Positions 9,537 to 18,088 of a DNA stretch of 64,000 nt are shown one piece after another. Position 1 is the stretch's first letter, and every line of letters begins with the position of its first letter. The translations under genes were made by a program, and so were the position numbers. Below the pieces are notes generated by a model, which was not told the origin of the DNA, searched no databases, and worked only from the letters and a program-made list of their open reading frames with translations. Source of the DNA: Actinoplanes missouriensis 431 (GTDB lineage Bacteria; Actinomycetota; Actinomycetes; Mycobacteriales; Micromonosporaceae); contig NC_017093.1 of the NCBI RefSeq assembly GCF_000284295.1, forward strand, positions 4,712,001 through 4,776,000, written 5' to 3'.

Positions 9537-9740
9537 TCACTCCTTCTTCTTCCGGTAGGTGGCGATCCACCTCTCGACGTCCGCAGCGAGCCAGATCCTG
9601 CCCTGGGCGAGGTAGGCGATCGGCTTGGGAAAGTTCGGGCGGTTGGTGATCTGGTAGACGCGCTGGCGGCTCACCCCACCGAGCCGGACGCCGATTTCGT
9701 GGGTTCCCATGAACAGCTGCGCCTCGCGCTTCACGCCCAT
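9537..9740 (-). CDS. AlpA/excisionase-like helix-turn-helix protein
   Basis: This is a 67-aa protein. A winged-HTH core (GVRLGGVSRQRVYQITNRPN) is followed by FPKPIAYLAQGRIWLAADVERWI, the pattern of MerR-like excisionase/AlpA DNA-binding proteins. These bind short DNA sites and often regulate mobile-element genes. There are two possible starts: ATG 9740, with a TATAGT hexamer only 1 nt upstream, or the internal ATG ten codons later. If TATAGT is the -10 element, the internal start would fit a leaderless message better. No integrase is encoded next to it. Confidence 0.7.
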   Translation of the reverse strand: MGVKREAQLFMGTHEIGVRLGGVSRQRVYQITNRPNFPKPIAYLAQGRIWLAADVERWIATYRKKKE

Positions 9741-9808
9741 GACTATAGCTTCTGAGCAACTTGACCCACGCTCACCCAAAAGGATGCAAATCCCGGCATG
9801 CGAGCCTC

Positions 9809-9889
9809 GGCTGTGGATCGTGGACTTCTCGGCGGCGGCTGGTTCTCGGTGCTGACAAATCGGACGCGTCGCAGCACTGGCGACCAGCC
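9809..9889 (-). repeat. 81-bp hairpin-forming dispersed repeat, copy A
   Basis: Read on the minus strand this begins GGCTGG, continues CCAGTGCTG, and ends TCCACGATCCACAGCC. It matches copies B (30798-30878) and C (55346-55363 plus 57170-57231) almost base for base. The first ~53 nt fold back on themselves: GGCTGG pairs with CCAGCC, and an inner CGGTGCTG pairs with CAGCACTG. It sits in the 244-bp gap upstream of a glycosyltransferase gene. Confidence 0.75.
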
Positions 9890-9984
9890 GGACCGGCCGG
9901 ATTCCGGGAACCAGCCGGCCACCGAAACCACCCACCCGGCCCTCCGGTAGTGATCATTTGCCTCCGGCCGCTTAGGGTCGTCTG

Positions 9985-11253
9985 GTGACCTCCGCGCCGC
10001 TTCGCATCGCCTTGTTGTCGTATCGCAGCAAACCGCACAGCGGCGGCCAAGGGATCTATGTCCGGCATCTGTCGCGTGAGCTGGTACGACTCGGTCATCA
10101 CGTCGAGGTGTTCTCCGGCCCGCCGCTGCCCGATCTGGACGACGGCGTGCGGCTGACCGTGCTGCCGAGCCTCGACCTCTACCGTGACCCTGATCCCTTC
10201 CGGACACCGCGGCTCAGCGAGTTCCACACTTCGATCGACGTCCTCGAGTGGGCGGCGATGTGCACCGGCGCCTTCCCGGAACCCCTCACGTTCTCCCTGC
10301 GCGCGTGGCGTCACCTGCGGCGCCGACAGGCCGACTTCGACGTCATCCACGACAATCAGTGCCTGGGGTACGGGCTGTTGCCCCTCGCCGGATCCGCCAC
10401 TCCCCTGGTCGCGACGATCCACCATCCGATCACCGTCGACCGTGACCTGGAACTGGCCGCCGCCCCGAACTGGAAACGCCGCCTGTCCCTGCGCCGCTGG
10501 TACGCGTTCACCCGCATGCAGGCCCGCACGGCCCGCCGTCTGCGCTGGCTGACCACCGTGTCTCATGCAGCCCGTGACGAGATCGTGGACGCTTTCCACG
10601 TGTCGCCCGACCGCCTCAGCGTGATCGGCGTGGGAGTCGACATCGACACGTTCAGCCCCGCAGAAAACCGAGCCGAAAGCCAAGCCGCGAAGAAGGCCGG
10701 CCGCATCGTCACGGTGGCGAGCGCCGACGTACCCCTGAAAGGTCTTTCCGAGCTCATCGAAGCGGTCGCCAAACTCCGCGCGAGCCGCGACGTCGAACTC
10801 GTCGTCGTCGGCTCGGCGCGACCGGACGGCCCCGCCGCGTCGGCGATCGCCCGGCTCGGCCTGGACGGCACGGTACGGTTCGTCTCCGGTATCTCCGATC
10901 AGGAGCTGGCTGATCTGTTCCGGTCGGCGACGGTGGCGGCGGTCCCCTCCCGGTACGAGGGTTTCTCCCTCCCGGCCGTCGAGGCGATGGCCTGCGGGGT
11001 GCCGCTGGTCGTCACCACGGCGGGCGCGCTGCCGGAGGTGACCGGACCGGACGGGCTGGCGTCGCTGCACGTCCCGCCGGGTGACGCCGAGGCGCTGTCG
11101 GCGGCGATCGGGCGGCTGCTCGACGACGAGCCGCTGCGCCGACGGCTCGGTGAGCAGGGCCGGCGCAGGGCGGCCGAACATTTCACGTGGCGGCGGACCG
11201 CGATCCGCACCGCCGAATGGTACGCGGAAGCGATCGCTGCGAAGGGCAGGTAG
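9985..11253 (+). CDS. Glycosyltransferase family 4
   Basis: The product is 422 aa, from a GTG start. The N-terminal Rossmann domain carries SGGQGIYVRHLSRELVRLGH (acceptor side), and DVIHDNQCLGYG follows. The C-terminal donor domain has VGSARPDGP, the GT4 loop SRYEGFSLPAVEAMACGVPL with the catalytic E-x7-E, and an LLDDEPLRRRLGEQGRRRAA helix tail. It transfers a sugar from an NDP-donor in the cytoplasm, probably to a lipid or glycan acceptor. It is the first gene of a three-gene run (12-bp gap to the methyltransferase, which overlaps the next gene), so the products probably modify the same molecule. Confidence 0.88.
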   Translation: MTSAPLRIALLSYRSKPHSGGQGIYVRHLSRELVRLGHHVEVFSGPPLPDLDDGVRLTVLPSLDLYRDPDPFRTPRLSEFHTSIDVLEWAAMCTGAFPEPLTFSLRAWRHLRRRQADFDVIHDNQCLGYGLLPLAGSATPLVATIHHPITVDRDLELAAAPNWKRRLSLRRWYAFTRMQARTARRLRWLTTVSHAARDEIVDAFHVSPDRLSVIGVGVDIDTFSPAENRAESQAAKKAGRIVTVASADVPLKGLSELIEAVAKLRASRDVELVVVGSARPDGPAASAIARLGLDGTVRFVSGISDQELADLFRSATVAAVPSRYEGFSLPAVEAMACGVPLVVTTAGALPEVTGPDGLASLHVPPGDAEALSAAIGRLLDDEPLRRRLGEQGRRRAAEHFTWRRTAIRTAEWYAEAIAAKGR

Positions 11254-11264
11254 AAGCAACTTTG

Positions 11265-11984
11265 TTGACCGTCGACTACGACCGGCTGGATGTGCGGCCG
11301 GGCATGCGGGTTCTCGACTTGGGGTGCGGCGAGGGCCGGCACACGTTCGAGGCGTACCGGCGGGGCGCGGACGTCGTCGCCCTGGACCTGAACGAGAAGG
11401 ACCTGGCGACGACCGCGCAGTGGTGCGCGGCCATGGACCTGGCCGGCGAGGCGCCGGCGACGGCGACCGCCACCACGGTACGCGGTGACCTGCTCCGTCT
11501 GCCGTTCCCGGACGCCAGCTTCGACCGGGTGATCGCGTCGGAGGTGCTCGAGCACATCCCGGACGACGTGACGGCGATCGCCGAGCTGGCCCGGGTGCTG
11601 AAGCCGGGCGGGCTGGGCGCGGTGACCGTTCCGCGCTGGCTGCCGGAGCGGGTGTGCTGGGCGCTGTCCGACGAGTACCACGCCAACGAGGGCGGTCACG
11701 TCCGGATCTACAAGGAGGACGAGCTGGCCGGGCGGCTGCGCGGGGCGGGGCTCACGGTGACCGGCAACGGGTTCGCGCACGCGTTGCACAGCCCGTACTG
11801 GTGGCTCAAGTGCGCGATCGGTGACGCGGCGCCGACCCGCGCCTACCACAAGCTGCTGGTGTGGGACATCGTCGACAAGCCGGCCGTGACCCGGGTCGTG
11901 GAGCAGGCGCTCAACCCGCTGATCGGCAAGAGCGTCGTGATCTATGTCCACAAAAGCGACCGGGAGCAGCATGTCGGTTCCTGA
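11265..11984 (+). CDS. Class I SAM-dependent methyltransferase
   Basis: The product is 239 aa from TTG 11265 (TTG 11262 is equally possible). Motif I, DLGCGEG, is at residues 18-24, followed by VALDLNEKDL. The methyltransferase-11 blocks FPDASFDRVIASEVLEHIPD and ARVLKPGGLGAVTVP are complete. It follows the glycosyltransferase by 12 bp and overlaps the next gene by 14 bp, so the three are almost certainly co-transcribed. The substrate is unknown; the partnership suggests a glycolipid or glycosylated metabolite. Confidence 0.85.
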   Translation: MTVDYDRLDVRPGMRVLDLGCGEGRHTFEAYRRGADVVALDLNEKDLATTAQWCAAMDLAGEAPATATATTVRGDLLRLPFPDASFDRVIASEVLEHIPDDVTAIAELARVLKPGGLGAVTVPRWLPERVCWALSDEYHANEGGHVRIYKEDELAGRLRGAGLTVTGNGFAHALHSPYWWLKCAIGDAAPTRAYHKLLVWDIVDKPAVTRVVEQALNPLIGKSVVIYVHKSDREQHVGS

Positions 11985-13014
11985 GCTGGCCGGGGTGCTG
12001 GGCACCGATCAGATTCTGCGGACCGTGGCGGCGATCGCCGCCGAGCAGGAGGACAGCGGCGCCATCCCCTGGTACGCGGGCGGCCAGCTGGACCCGTGGG
12101 ACCACGTCGAGGCCGCGATGGCGCTCGACGTGGGCGGCGAGCACGACCGGGCGGCCGCCGCGTACGACTGGATGCGCCGCACGCAGCGCCCGGACGGGTC
12201 GTGGGCGGCCCGCTACGACGCGGGCGGGGTGGTCGCCGACGCCACGGCGGAGACGAATCACGCCGGGTACCTGGCGGTCGGCTGCTGGCATCACTGGCTG
12301 TGCACCGGCGACGACGCGTTCCTGGCGCGGATGTGGCCGGCGGTGCGGCGGGCGCTGGACTTCGTGACCGGCTGCCAGGCGCCGGGCGGGGAGATCGGCT
12401 GGGCGGCCGGCGATCCGCTCGCGCTCCTGACCGGGTCGTCCAGCATTCATCAGGCCCTGCGGTACGGGACAGCGATCGCCGAACGCGCCGGTGACCCGCA
12501 ACCCGACTGGGAGCTGGCGGCCGACCTGCTGGCCACGGCCATCCAGCAGCGACCCGGGGCGTTCGCCGACAAGAGCCGGTTCTCGATGGACTGGTACTAC
12601 CCGATCCTCGGTGGCGCGGTCACCGGCTCGGCAGCCCGGCAGCGCATCACGGCGAGGTGGGACGCTTTCGTCGTACCCGATCGGGGGGTTTTCTGTGTCT
12701 CGGATCAGCCGTGGGTGACGGGCGCGGAGACGTGTGAGCTCGCGCTGGCGCTGGACACGCTCGGTGAGCGGGACGCGGCGGCGGAACTGGTCGCCGCGAT
12801 GCAGCATCTGCGGGAGGACGACGGGTCGTACTGGACCGGTCTGGTTCTGACCGACGGGGTGCGCTGGCCGGTGGAACGGACGACCTGGACGGCGGCGGCG
12901 GTGGTGCTCGCCGTCGACGCGCTGCACGGCGAGCACCCCCGGTCAGGCATCTTCCGGGACACCGGGAAGCTCAGTGATCCCGGCGCAGCAAGCGCAGTGA
13001 ACCCCGCCCGCTGA
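11971..13014 (+). CDS. Alpha/alpha-barrel (prenyltransferase/terpene-cyclase-like) protein
   Basis: The product is 347 aa. ATG 11971 lies inside the end of the methyltransferase gene. The sequence shows repeating helical pairs with W-x-G and PDGSW (RTQRPDGSWAARYD) motifs, plus DQPWVTGAETCELALAL. These are features of six-hairpin or terpene-cyclase-type alpha/alpha toroids, and such proteins are often annotated as prenyltransferase-like. There is no DxDD signature, so a cyclase reaction is not supported; a glycan-processing role fits the neighbouring glycosyltransferase. Its last 44 nt overlap the convergent methyltransferase gene. Confidence 0.7.
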   Translation: MSVPELAGVLGTDQILRTVAAIAAEQEDSGAIPWYAGGQLDPWDHVEAAMALDVGGEHDRAAAAYDWMRRTQRPDGSWAARYDAGGVVADATAETNHAGYLAVGCWHHWLCTGDDAFLARMWPAVRRALDFVTGCQAPGGEIGWAAGDPLALLTGSSSIHQALRYGTAIAERAGDPQPDWELAADLLATAIQQRPGAFADKSRFSMDWYYPILGGAVTGSAARQRITARWDAFVVPDRGVFCVSDQPWVTGAETCELALALDTLGERDAAAELVAAMQHLREDDGSYWTGLVLTDGVRWPVERTTWTAAAVVLAVDALHGEHPRSGIFRDTGKLSDPGAASAVNPAR

Positions 13015-13591
13015 GTTCGGAGTAGGCGCCGGACTCGAGCGCCCGCCGATAGATCCGGTACGGCGCCTGTCCGCCGTCCGCCGGGTCGGGGAACACGTCG
13101 TGGATGGCGAGGACCCCGCCGGCGGCCAGGTGCGGCGCCCAGCTCGCCAGGTCGCGCTGCGCGGACTCGTCGGTGTGGCTGCCGTCGAGGAAGAGGAACG
13201 CGAGCGGCGTCGCCCACAGCCGGGCGAAGTCCTCGGCGCGCGCGACCACGGCGACGACCACGTCCTCCGCGCCGGCCTTGGCGATCGTGGACCGGAAACC
13301 GGGCAGGGTGTCGATCAGCCCGACGGCCGGGTCGACGAGGGTGGCGTCGTGGTATTCCCAGCCGGGCTGGTGCTCCTCGGAGCCGCGGTGGTGGTCGACG
13401 GTCACCACCGTGGTCCGGCGCGGGCGGGCGGCGGCCGCCAGGTAGAGAGTGGACTTGCCGAGGTAGCTGCCCACCTCCAGGATCGGGCCGGCCGGGGCGG
13501 CGTGGGCGGCTTCGGCGAGGGCGAGACCCTCGTCGGGCGGCATGAATCCGGGCGCCGCGGCGGCGGCCGTCAGCAGGTCGGCATCGAGCAT
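12971..13591 (-). CDS. Class I SAM-dependent methyltransferase (methyltransferase-24 type)
   Basis: The product is 206 aa from ATG 13591 (MLDADLLTAAAA). It has ILEVGSYLGKSTLYLAAAA as motif I, VVTVDHHRGSEEHQ as motif II, and FLFLDGSHTDESAQRDLASW, the substrate-side acidic segment of macrocin-O-methyltransferase-like enzymes. It is convergent with, and overlaps, the alpha/alpha-barrel gene, and is probably functionally tied to the same cluster. The longer open frame upstream (to 13909) is shadow coding through the next promoter region. Confidence 0.82.
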   Translation of the reverse strand: MLDADLLTAAAAAPGFMPPDEGLALAEAAHAAPAGPILEVGSYLGKSTLYLAAAARPRRTTVVTVDHHRGSEEHQPGWEYHDATLVDPAVGLIDTLPGFRSTIAKAGAEDVVVAVVARAEDFARLWATPLAFLFLDGSHTDESAQRDLASWAPHLAAGGVLAIHDVFPDPADGGQAPYRIYRRALESGAYSELSGRGSLRLLRRDH

Positions 13592-13653
13592 CCGATCATC
13601 ATAGGAACGTCCGGCCGCCCCGCCGGACGCGCCGTCGACGAACAGCATCTTGC

Positions 13654-13667
13654 CGAAAACGTTTTCG
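13654..13667. promoter_or_regulatory. LacI-family-type operator (perfect 14-bp palindrome)
   Basis: CGAAAACGTTTTCG is a perfect palindrome with the central CG and flanking A/T runs typical of LacI/GalR-family operators. It lies 100 bp upstream of the secreted Svx-like gene and 63 bp upstream of the divergent methyltransferase start. No LacI-family gene is in the window, so the regulator would act in trans, most likely in response to a sugar. Confidence 0.6.
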
Positions 13668-13766
13668 TAGTTCAGGGTGGGTAGTCCATCGACCGCAGAC
13701 GATCCCCCCTGTGCGCCGCCGCGATCCCCGTCGTCCGCGCGGCGCGACCCCGGAAGGCATCCCCCC

Positions 13767-15569
13767 ATGCGTCTTCTCCATGCCCGTACCAGGCTCCTCC
13801 TCGCCCTGCTCCTCGCAAGCGCGGCCGTCCCGCAAGCCGCGCCCACCGCCGCGCAAGCCGTGCTCCCCGCCGCGCAGGCCGCGCCCGCCGCCGCCCGGGC
13901 CGCCGCCAAGTCGGTCTACCTCCCGGCGCGCTGGACCCAGACCGGCGAGGTCCCCTGGGCCGCCGACCGCACCCGCGAATCCGCCAACTTCATCCTGCTC
14001 TGGGGCGAGAAGTCCGGCGCCAACCCCACCGCGGCGCCCGCGCCCTACGCCTTCGACCCGAACAGCATCATCACGCAGCTGGAGAACCTCTACTCCTTCT
14101 ACGTCGGCACGATGCGGTTCACCCCGGAGACCGGCAAGCTCGCCCAGTACAAGATCGTCGTGATCGTCACGAACACCTGGAACCGGACCGCCCTGAACGC
14201 CTGGGCCACCGGCGGCCAGGTCGACAACCAGGTCGGCGTGATCAACATCGATCCCCGGGCGGCGCAGTCCGGCTCCTGGGGACTCGCCCACGAGCTGGCC
14301 CACGTCTTCCAGTGCTACACCACCATGAACCGCCCCGGGAACGGGCTCATCGACGCGTCCGCCGGCACGTTCTGGGAGACCAGCGCCGAGTTCATGGCCA
14401 TGCAGGCCCTGCCGACGACCGCCGCCGGCGACCTCACCCGGTGGCTGCGCTCGGAGAACCTCTACTACAGCTCCAGCCGCCACCATTACGGCAACTGGAT
14501 GCTCGCGCAGTACATCAAGGACCGCGACGGGCTGGGCATGTTCAACCGCATCTGGAACGAAGCCGGCGGCAACGAGCACCCGTTCGACACGTACAAGAGG
14601 ATCTCGGGTCTGACCCAGACGGAGCTGAACCGGCGGATGGGTGAATACGCCACCCGGACCGTCACTTACGACTTCGGCAACCGCGCCACGCTGCTACCGT
14701 TTCTGACGAATGTCTACGGCGCCGGATTCCTCAACGCCTACAACGGCGGCAACGTCGAAGCCGTCGACCGCAGCCTCGGCCACTACCGGATCAACACCCG
14801 CCAGGCGCCCTCCGACTACGGCTTCAACAAGATCAAGCTGGTGCCCGGGAGCGCCGGAGCAACGATCAAGGTACGCCTGAAGGGTCACGCCGAGACCGGC
14901 GCGACCGGCTGGACGTTCGGCCTGGTCGCCAAGCGCGCCGACGGCACCGCCCGCTACTCCCCGCTGGTCACCGGCGTCGACGGCCAGATCGACTTCCCGC
15001 TGCAGTCCGGCGAGTCCGAGGCGTGGCTGGTGGTCACCGGCACGCCGTCCGCCGTCCCGCACTACGGCTTCCTGGACGGTTACCCGAAGGCCCGCCGGTT
15101 CCCCTACGAGTTCCGCGTCTCCGGCGCCACCCCGTCCGGCTTCGAGCCCGGGCACGTGAAACCCGCCGCCACCCACGGCGGTCGCTGGCACTCCAACGGC
15201 GGCGGCTGGGTCGCCGCGGGCGCCAGTGTCGCCGCCTCCGCCTACGTCGGCCCGAAAGCCGCCGTCTTCGCCGGAACGGTCACCGGCAACGCCCGCATCG
15301 AAGGCCTCGGCTGGGTCAACGGCGGCACCGTCGGCGGCAACGCCGTGGTCAAGGACAACGCCATCGTCCAGGCCGGCGCCAACCTTTCCGGCACCGTCGT
15401 CGTCGGCGGCGACGCGGAGTTCGCCATCGCCTGCAGCGCCGGAACATACCTGCAGTTCAGCACTTCCCGCGGCTGCGACGGCGGCGGCGGAGAGACCGAC
15501 ATCAACCCCGCCCACGGTACGTTCCCGAGCGCCGACCTGGTGATCGGAGTCCCCACCACGACCTCGTAA
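13767..15569 (+). CDS. Secreted Svx/AvrXca-like HExxH metalloprotein with C-terminal beta-helix
   Basis: The product is 600 aa from ATG 13767 (GGAAGG Shine-Dalgarno). A Sec signal peptide (HARTRLLLALLLASAAV) is followed by an Ala-rich stretch. The main domain resembles the DUF6055/Svx-AvrXca family: ESANFILLWGEK, NRTALNAWATGG, and a gluzincin motif HELAH at residues 175-179, with FWETSAEFMA downstream as the likely third metal ligand region. From about residue 480 it turns into hexapeptide-like rungs (GASVAASAYVGPKAAVFAGT) that suggest a left-handed beta-helix. Svx is a secreted virulence-associated protein in plant pathogens; here an extracellular enzyme for plant-derived or fungal matter is more likely. 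It lies downstream of a LacI-type operator. Confidence 0.8.
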   Translation: MRLLHARTRLLLALLLASAAVPQAAPTAAQAVLPAAQAAPAAARAAAKSVYLPARWTQTGEVPWAADRTRESANFILLWGEKSGANPTAAPAPYAFDPNSIITQLENLYSFYVGTMRFTPETGKLAQYKIVVIVTNTWNRTALNAWATGGQVDNQVGVINIDPRAAQSGSWGLAHELAHVFQCYTTMNRPGNGLIDASAGTFWETSAEFMAMQALPTTAAGDLTRWLRSENLYYSSSRHHYGNWMLAQYIKDRDGLGMFNRIWNEAGGNEHPFDTYKRISGLTQTELNRRMGEYATRTVTYDFGNRATLLPFLTNVYGAGFLNAYNGGNVEAVDRSLGHYRINTRQAPSDYGFNKIKLVPGSAGATIKVRLKGHAETGATGWTFGLVAKRADGTARYSPLVTGVDGQIDFPLQSGESEAWLVVTGTPSAVPHYGFLDGYPKARRFPYEFRVSGATPSGFEPGHVKPAATHGGRWHSNGGGWVAAGASVAASAYVGPKAAVFAGTVTGNARIEGLGWVNGGTVGGNAVVKDNAIVQAGANLSGTVVVGGDAEFAIACSAGTYLQFSTSRGCDGGGGETDINPAHGTFPSADLVIGVPTTTS

Positions 15570-15577
15570 AACGCGCC

Positions 15578-16303
15578 TCAGCCCGGTTTACGGGCGCTCA
15601 CCAGGTGGGTCGGCAGCCACGGGCCGCTCCACCACAGGCGCCAGCCCAGTCCGCGCCGGCTCACCTCCGCCATGCCGAGATGCCGGAGCCGCTGCTCGTA
15701 CTGCCGGGTGCCGCCGAGGTCGGCGATCAGCAGCCGCCCGCCGGGCCGCAGGACCCGGACCGCCTCGTCGACGGCGCGGTCCCGGTCCTCGCTCGCCTTC
15801 AGGTTGTGCACCGCCACGTTGGAGACGACCACATCGAACGATCCGTCCGGAAAAGGCAGCCCGGTCATGTTCCCGGTGTGCAGTTCGACGCGATCGGCGA
15901 CCCCGGCGGCGGCCGCGTTGCGCCGGGTCGCGTCCGGGCCGTTGCCGGACTGGTCGGCCCGCCACAGGTCCACACCGACGGCCCGCCCGGCCGGCACCCG
16001 CAGCGCCGCGGAGATCAGCAGCGCGCCCCGGCCGCACCCGAGATCGAGGATCCGCTCGTCGCCGCGCAGCTTCAGCCCGTCGAGCAGCCGCCCCCACACC
16101 ACGAACTTCCCGACCCGCGAGGCGTAGAAGGCCAGCGCGCAGCAGAGGAGGATCAGCGCACAGCCGACCAGCGGCCAGAACGTCTGCTGGGCGACCGCCT
16201 GGGCGACACCGGCGCCGACCAGCACCACGGGCACGATCAGCAGCCGCGGCGCGTCGATCCCGTACTCCCCCGCGGGCTTCCGTTCAGCTGGATCGTGAGT
16301 CAC
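15578..16303 (-). CDS. Membrane-associated class I SAM methyltransferase
   Basis: The product is 241 aa from GTG 16303 (a 257-aa version from 16351 is possible). Two hydrophobic segments (LLIVPVVLVGAGVAQAV and PLVGCALILLCCALAFYA, about residues 18-60) anchor it. Then comes a soluble methyltransferase domain with LDLGCGRGALLISAA, VGVDLW, FPDGSFDVVVSNVAVHN and VRVLRPGGRLLIADLGG. The two-helix anchor plus Rossmann arrangement is common in Streptomyces and Actinoplanes. The substrate is unknown, probably a membrane lipid. It is convergent with the Svx-like gene (8-bp gap). Confidence 0.8.
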   Translation of the reverse strand: MTHDPAERKPAGEYGIDAPRLLIVPVVLVGAGVAQAVAQQTFWPLVGCALILLCCALAFYASRVGKFVVWGRLLDGLKLRGDERILDLGCGRGALLISAALRVPAGRAVGVDLWRADQSGNGPDATRRNAAAAGVADRVELHTGNMTGLPFPDGSFDVVVSNVAVHNLKASEDRDRAVDEAVRVLRPGGRLLIADLGGTRQYEQRLRHLGMAEVSRRGLGWRLWWSGPWLPTHLVSARKPG

Positions 16304-16363
16304 GTCGCCGTACGGTAGTCCGCACTCACCCGAAGTTCTGCCCCACTCCACAGCGATGATTGT

Positions 16364-16392
16364 TCATCTCCTCCTACATGTATGCGTATACT
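16364..16392 (+). promoter_or_regulatory. Probable promoter of the EXLDI gene
   Basis: A TATACT -10 hexamer occupies 16387-16392, with a weaker -35 region around 16363-16369 (about 18-bp spacing). It lies just upstream of a strong Shine-Dalgarno, AGGAGGTGAG at 16401. The whole segment is unusually AT-rich for the window. Confidence 0.4.
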
Positions 16393-16414
16393 TATCGCAG
16401 AGGAGGTGAGACAA

Positions 16415-16957
16415 GTGCCGAACAAGACCATCTACATCGCCGACGACGACATGCACCTGCTGCATCGCGCCCAGGAGCTGACCGGCGGAAACCTGTCCGG
16501 CGCGATCGTGGCGGCTCTGCGCCGGCTCGTGCAGATCGAGGAGGCCAAGACCATGGGGTACGACGAAATCACCGTCAAAGTGGGACTCGGAAGCTCGTCC
16601 GTGAAACGTTTCCTCGGGGTCGCCCTCGGCGAGTGGACGTCCGCCGGCAACGAGGGCGAGGAGACGTACTCGCTGTTCCGCACCGGCAAGGGACGATTCG
16701 CCGTCCACCACTCCCGCTCCGCGATCACCACCCCGGTCGGGCCGACCGCCGAGCGCAGCAAGAAGTGGTCCACCGGGTGGCGCGGCTGGATCGGCGACTG
16801 GTCGCCGGATCAGGCCTGGATGCGTACGCCGGCGCAGGCCACGTTCGTCGTGGTGGACACCGTCGAGGAGCTGGAGACGCTGCTGCCGGCCGAGCTGTAC
16901 ACGGTGGCACTGCAGACCATCCGGGACGAACCCGAGGTGGAGGACCTGGACATCTAG
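16415..16957 (+). CDS. EXLDI family protein
   Basis: The product is 180 aa. It starts at GTG 16415, placed by an excellent AGGAGG 8 nt upstream. The sequence begins PNKTIYIADDDMHLLHRAQEL, resembling a ribbon-helix-helix-type N-terminus (about residues 1-45). The middle has two basic W-rich strands (KKWSTGWRGWIGDW). The protein ends EVEDLDI, the C-terminal signature that gives the EXLDI family its name. The family is actinobacterial and of unknown function; the N-terminus suggests DNA binding and possibly autoregulation. It overlaps the stop of the convergent DUF389 gene by 4 bp. Confidence 0.8.
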   Translation: MPNKTIYIADDDMHLLHRAQELTGGNLSGAIVAALRRLVQIEEAKTMGYDEITVKVGLGSSSVKRFLGVALGEWTSAGNEGEETYSLFRTGKGRFAVHHSRSAITTPVGPTAERSKKWSTGWRGWIGDWSPDQAWMRTPAQATFVVVDTVEELETLLPAELYTVALQTIRDEPEVEDLDI

Positions 16958-17967
16958 CCGGCGGGCAACTCGCGGGAGCCGCCGACCACGAGGGTGACCA
17001 CGGCATTGACATCCTCGAGGCCCGCGGCGTCCAGGTCCGCGCGCAGGGCCGCCTCGTTCGCCACCGGCGGTCTGCCCATGGCTTCCACGTGCAGCGTCCC
17101 CGTCTGCACCTGCAGGTCGGTGAGCTGCCACCCCTCTTCCGCGGCCCACCGCTGGGCGACCGGGTGCGCGTTCGCGATGATGATCTGCTGCTGCAGGACC
17201 TGCCAGCTGCCGTAGCCGAGCGGCGCCGCGACCAGCACCAGCGCCACCCCGACCGTGACCAGGGACTTCGCGCCGAGCGCCCGGACCGCGACGCCCGCCT
17301 CCCCCGCCGCGTCCCGCACCCTGCCGGCCAGCATGATCACGGTGCCGGTGGCGATGATCGCGGCCATGTTCGTGCCGAAGAGCAGCAGCGCGCCACCGGA
17401 CTGCCCGTAGGCGCCGGACTCGGCGGTCAGCCCGACGACGGCCAGCGGCGGCACGAGCGAGATGGCGATGGCGACGCCGGGCAGGGTGTCCGAGACGTCC
17501 GAGCGGATCAGCGCGAACCCGCCGACCAGACCCGTCGCCAGCGCCGTCAGCAGGTCGATCAGTTTCGGACTGACCCGCGACGCCACCTGCGAGTTCGTGG
17601 AGGCGACCACCTCGGTCGGCACGGTGAGACCGAGCAGGTAGCCGATCAGGATGACGGCGGCTCCGCCGGCGAGCACCACACCGAGGTGGTAGAGCAGCTG
17701 CCGCCGGTCGGCCAGGACAAGCGCCAACGCCGTACCCAGAATGGGTGTCATCAGCGGCGCGACGATCATCGCGCCGATCACGGTCGCGGTGGAGTCGGCG
17801 ACCACGCCGGCCGCCGCGATCACACCGGCGAGCGTGAGCAGGACCCAGAAGTTCGCCAGGTTCCGCCGCCGGTCGCCGTGGGTGAGGAACAGCCGGGACA
17901 GGATCCGGTCCACGTCACCGGCGGGAACCCGCAGACCGGGCCAGGCCGGAGACTTCAGGCGCGCCAT
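16954..17967 (-). CDS. DUF389 family membrane protein
   Basis: The product is 337 aa from ATG 17967. It has six or more membrane segments with the DUF389 hallmark GAMIVAPLMTPILGTALALV, followed by GFALIRSDVSDTLPGVAIAISLVPPLAVVGL. A soluble C-terminal domain of about 70 residues ends the protein. DUF389 (TIGR00341-like) proteins are integral membrane proteins of unknown role, proposed as channels or transporters. It is divergent from padR; the 121-bp spacer carries a direct repeat (GTTCTCGGCGGCGG twice) and the padR promoter. Confidence 0.85.
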   Translation of the reverse strand: MARLKSPAWPGLRVPAGDVDRILSRLFLTHGDRRRNLANFWVLLTLAGVIAAAGVVADSTATVIGAMIVAPLMTPILGTALALVLADRRQLLYHLGVVLAGGAAVILIGYLLGLTVPTEVVASTNSQVASRVSPKLIDLLTALATGLVGGFALIRSDVSDTLPGVAIAISLVPPLAVVGLTAESGAYGQSGGALLLFGTNMAAIIATGTVIMLAGRVRDAAGEAGVAVRALGAKSLVTVGVALVLVAAPLGYGSWQVLQQQIIIANAHPVAQRWAAEEGWQLTDLQVQTGTLHVEAMGRPPVANEAALRADLDAAGLEDVNAVVTLVVGGSRELPAG

Positions 17968-18051
17968 CGGTCCACCGTCGATCACCCCGCCCTGCCCACC
18001 CTCATCCCTGCCGGATGGTTCTCGGCGGCGGGGTTCTCGGCGGCGGAACGA

Positions 18052-18080
18052 TTGACACCTAGACGGCCAATGCCTAGGTT
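18052..18080 (+). promoter_or_regulatory. padR promoter with CTAGG operator repeats (leaderless)
   Basis: TTGACA (18052-18057) and TAGGTT (18075-18080) are spaced by 17 bp. The -10 ends 8 nt before the ATG, so transcription probably starts at or next to the start codon. The motifs ACCTAG, CCTAGG and CTAGGT occur within, across and just after the promoter, forming a dyad that would suit autorepression by the PadR protein. Confidence 0.65.
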
Positions 18081-18088
18081 CGCTAGGT

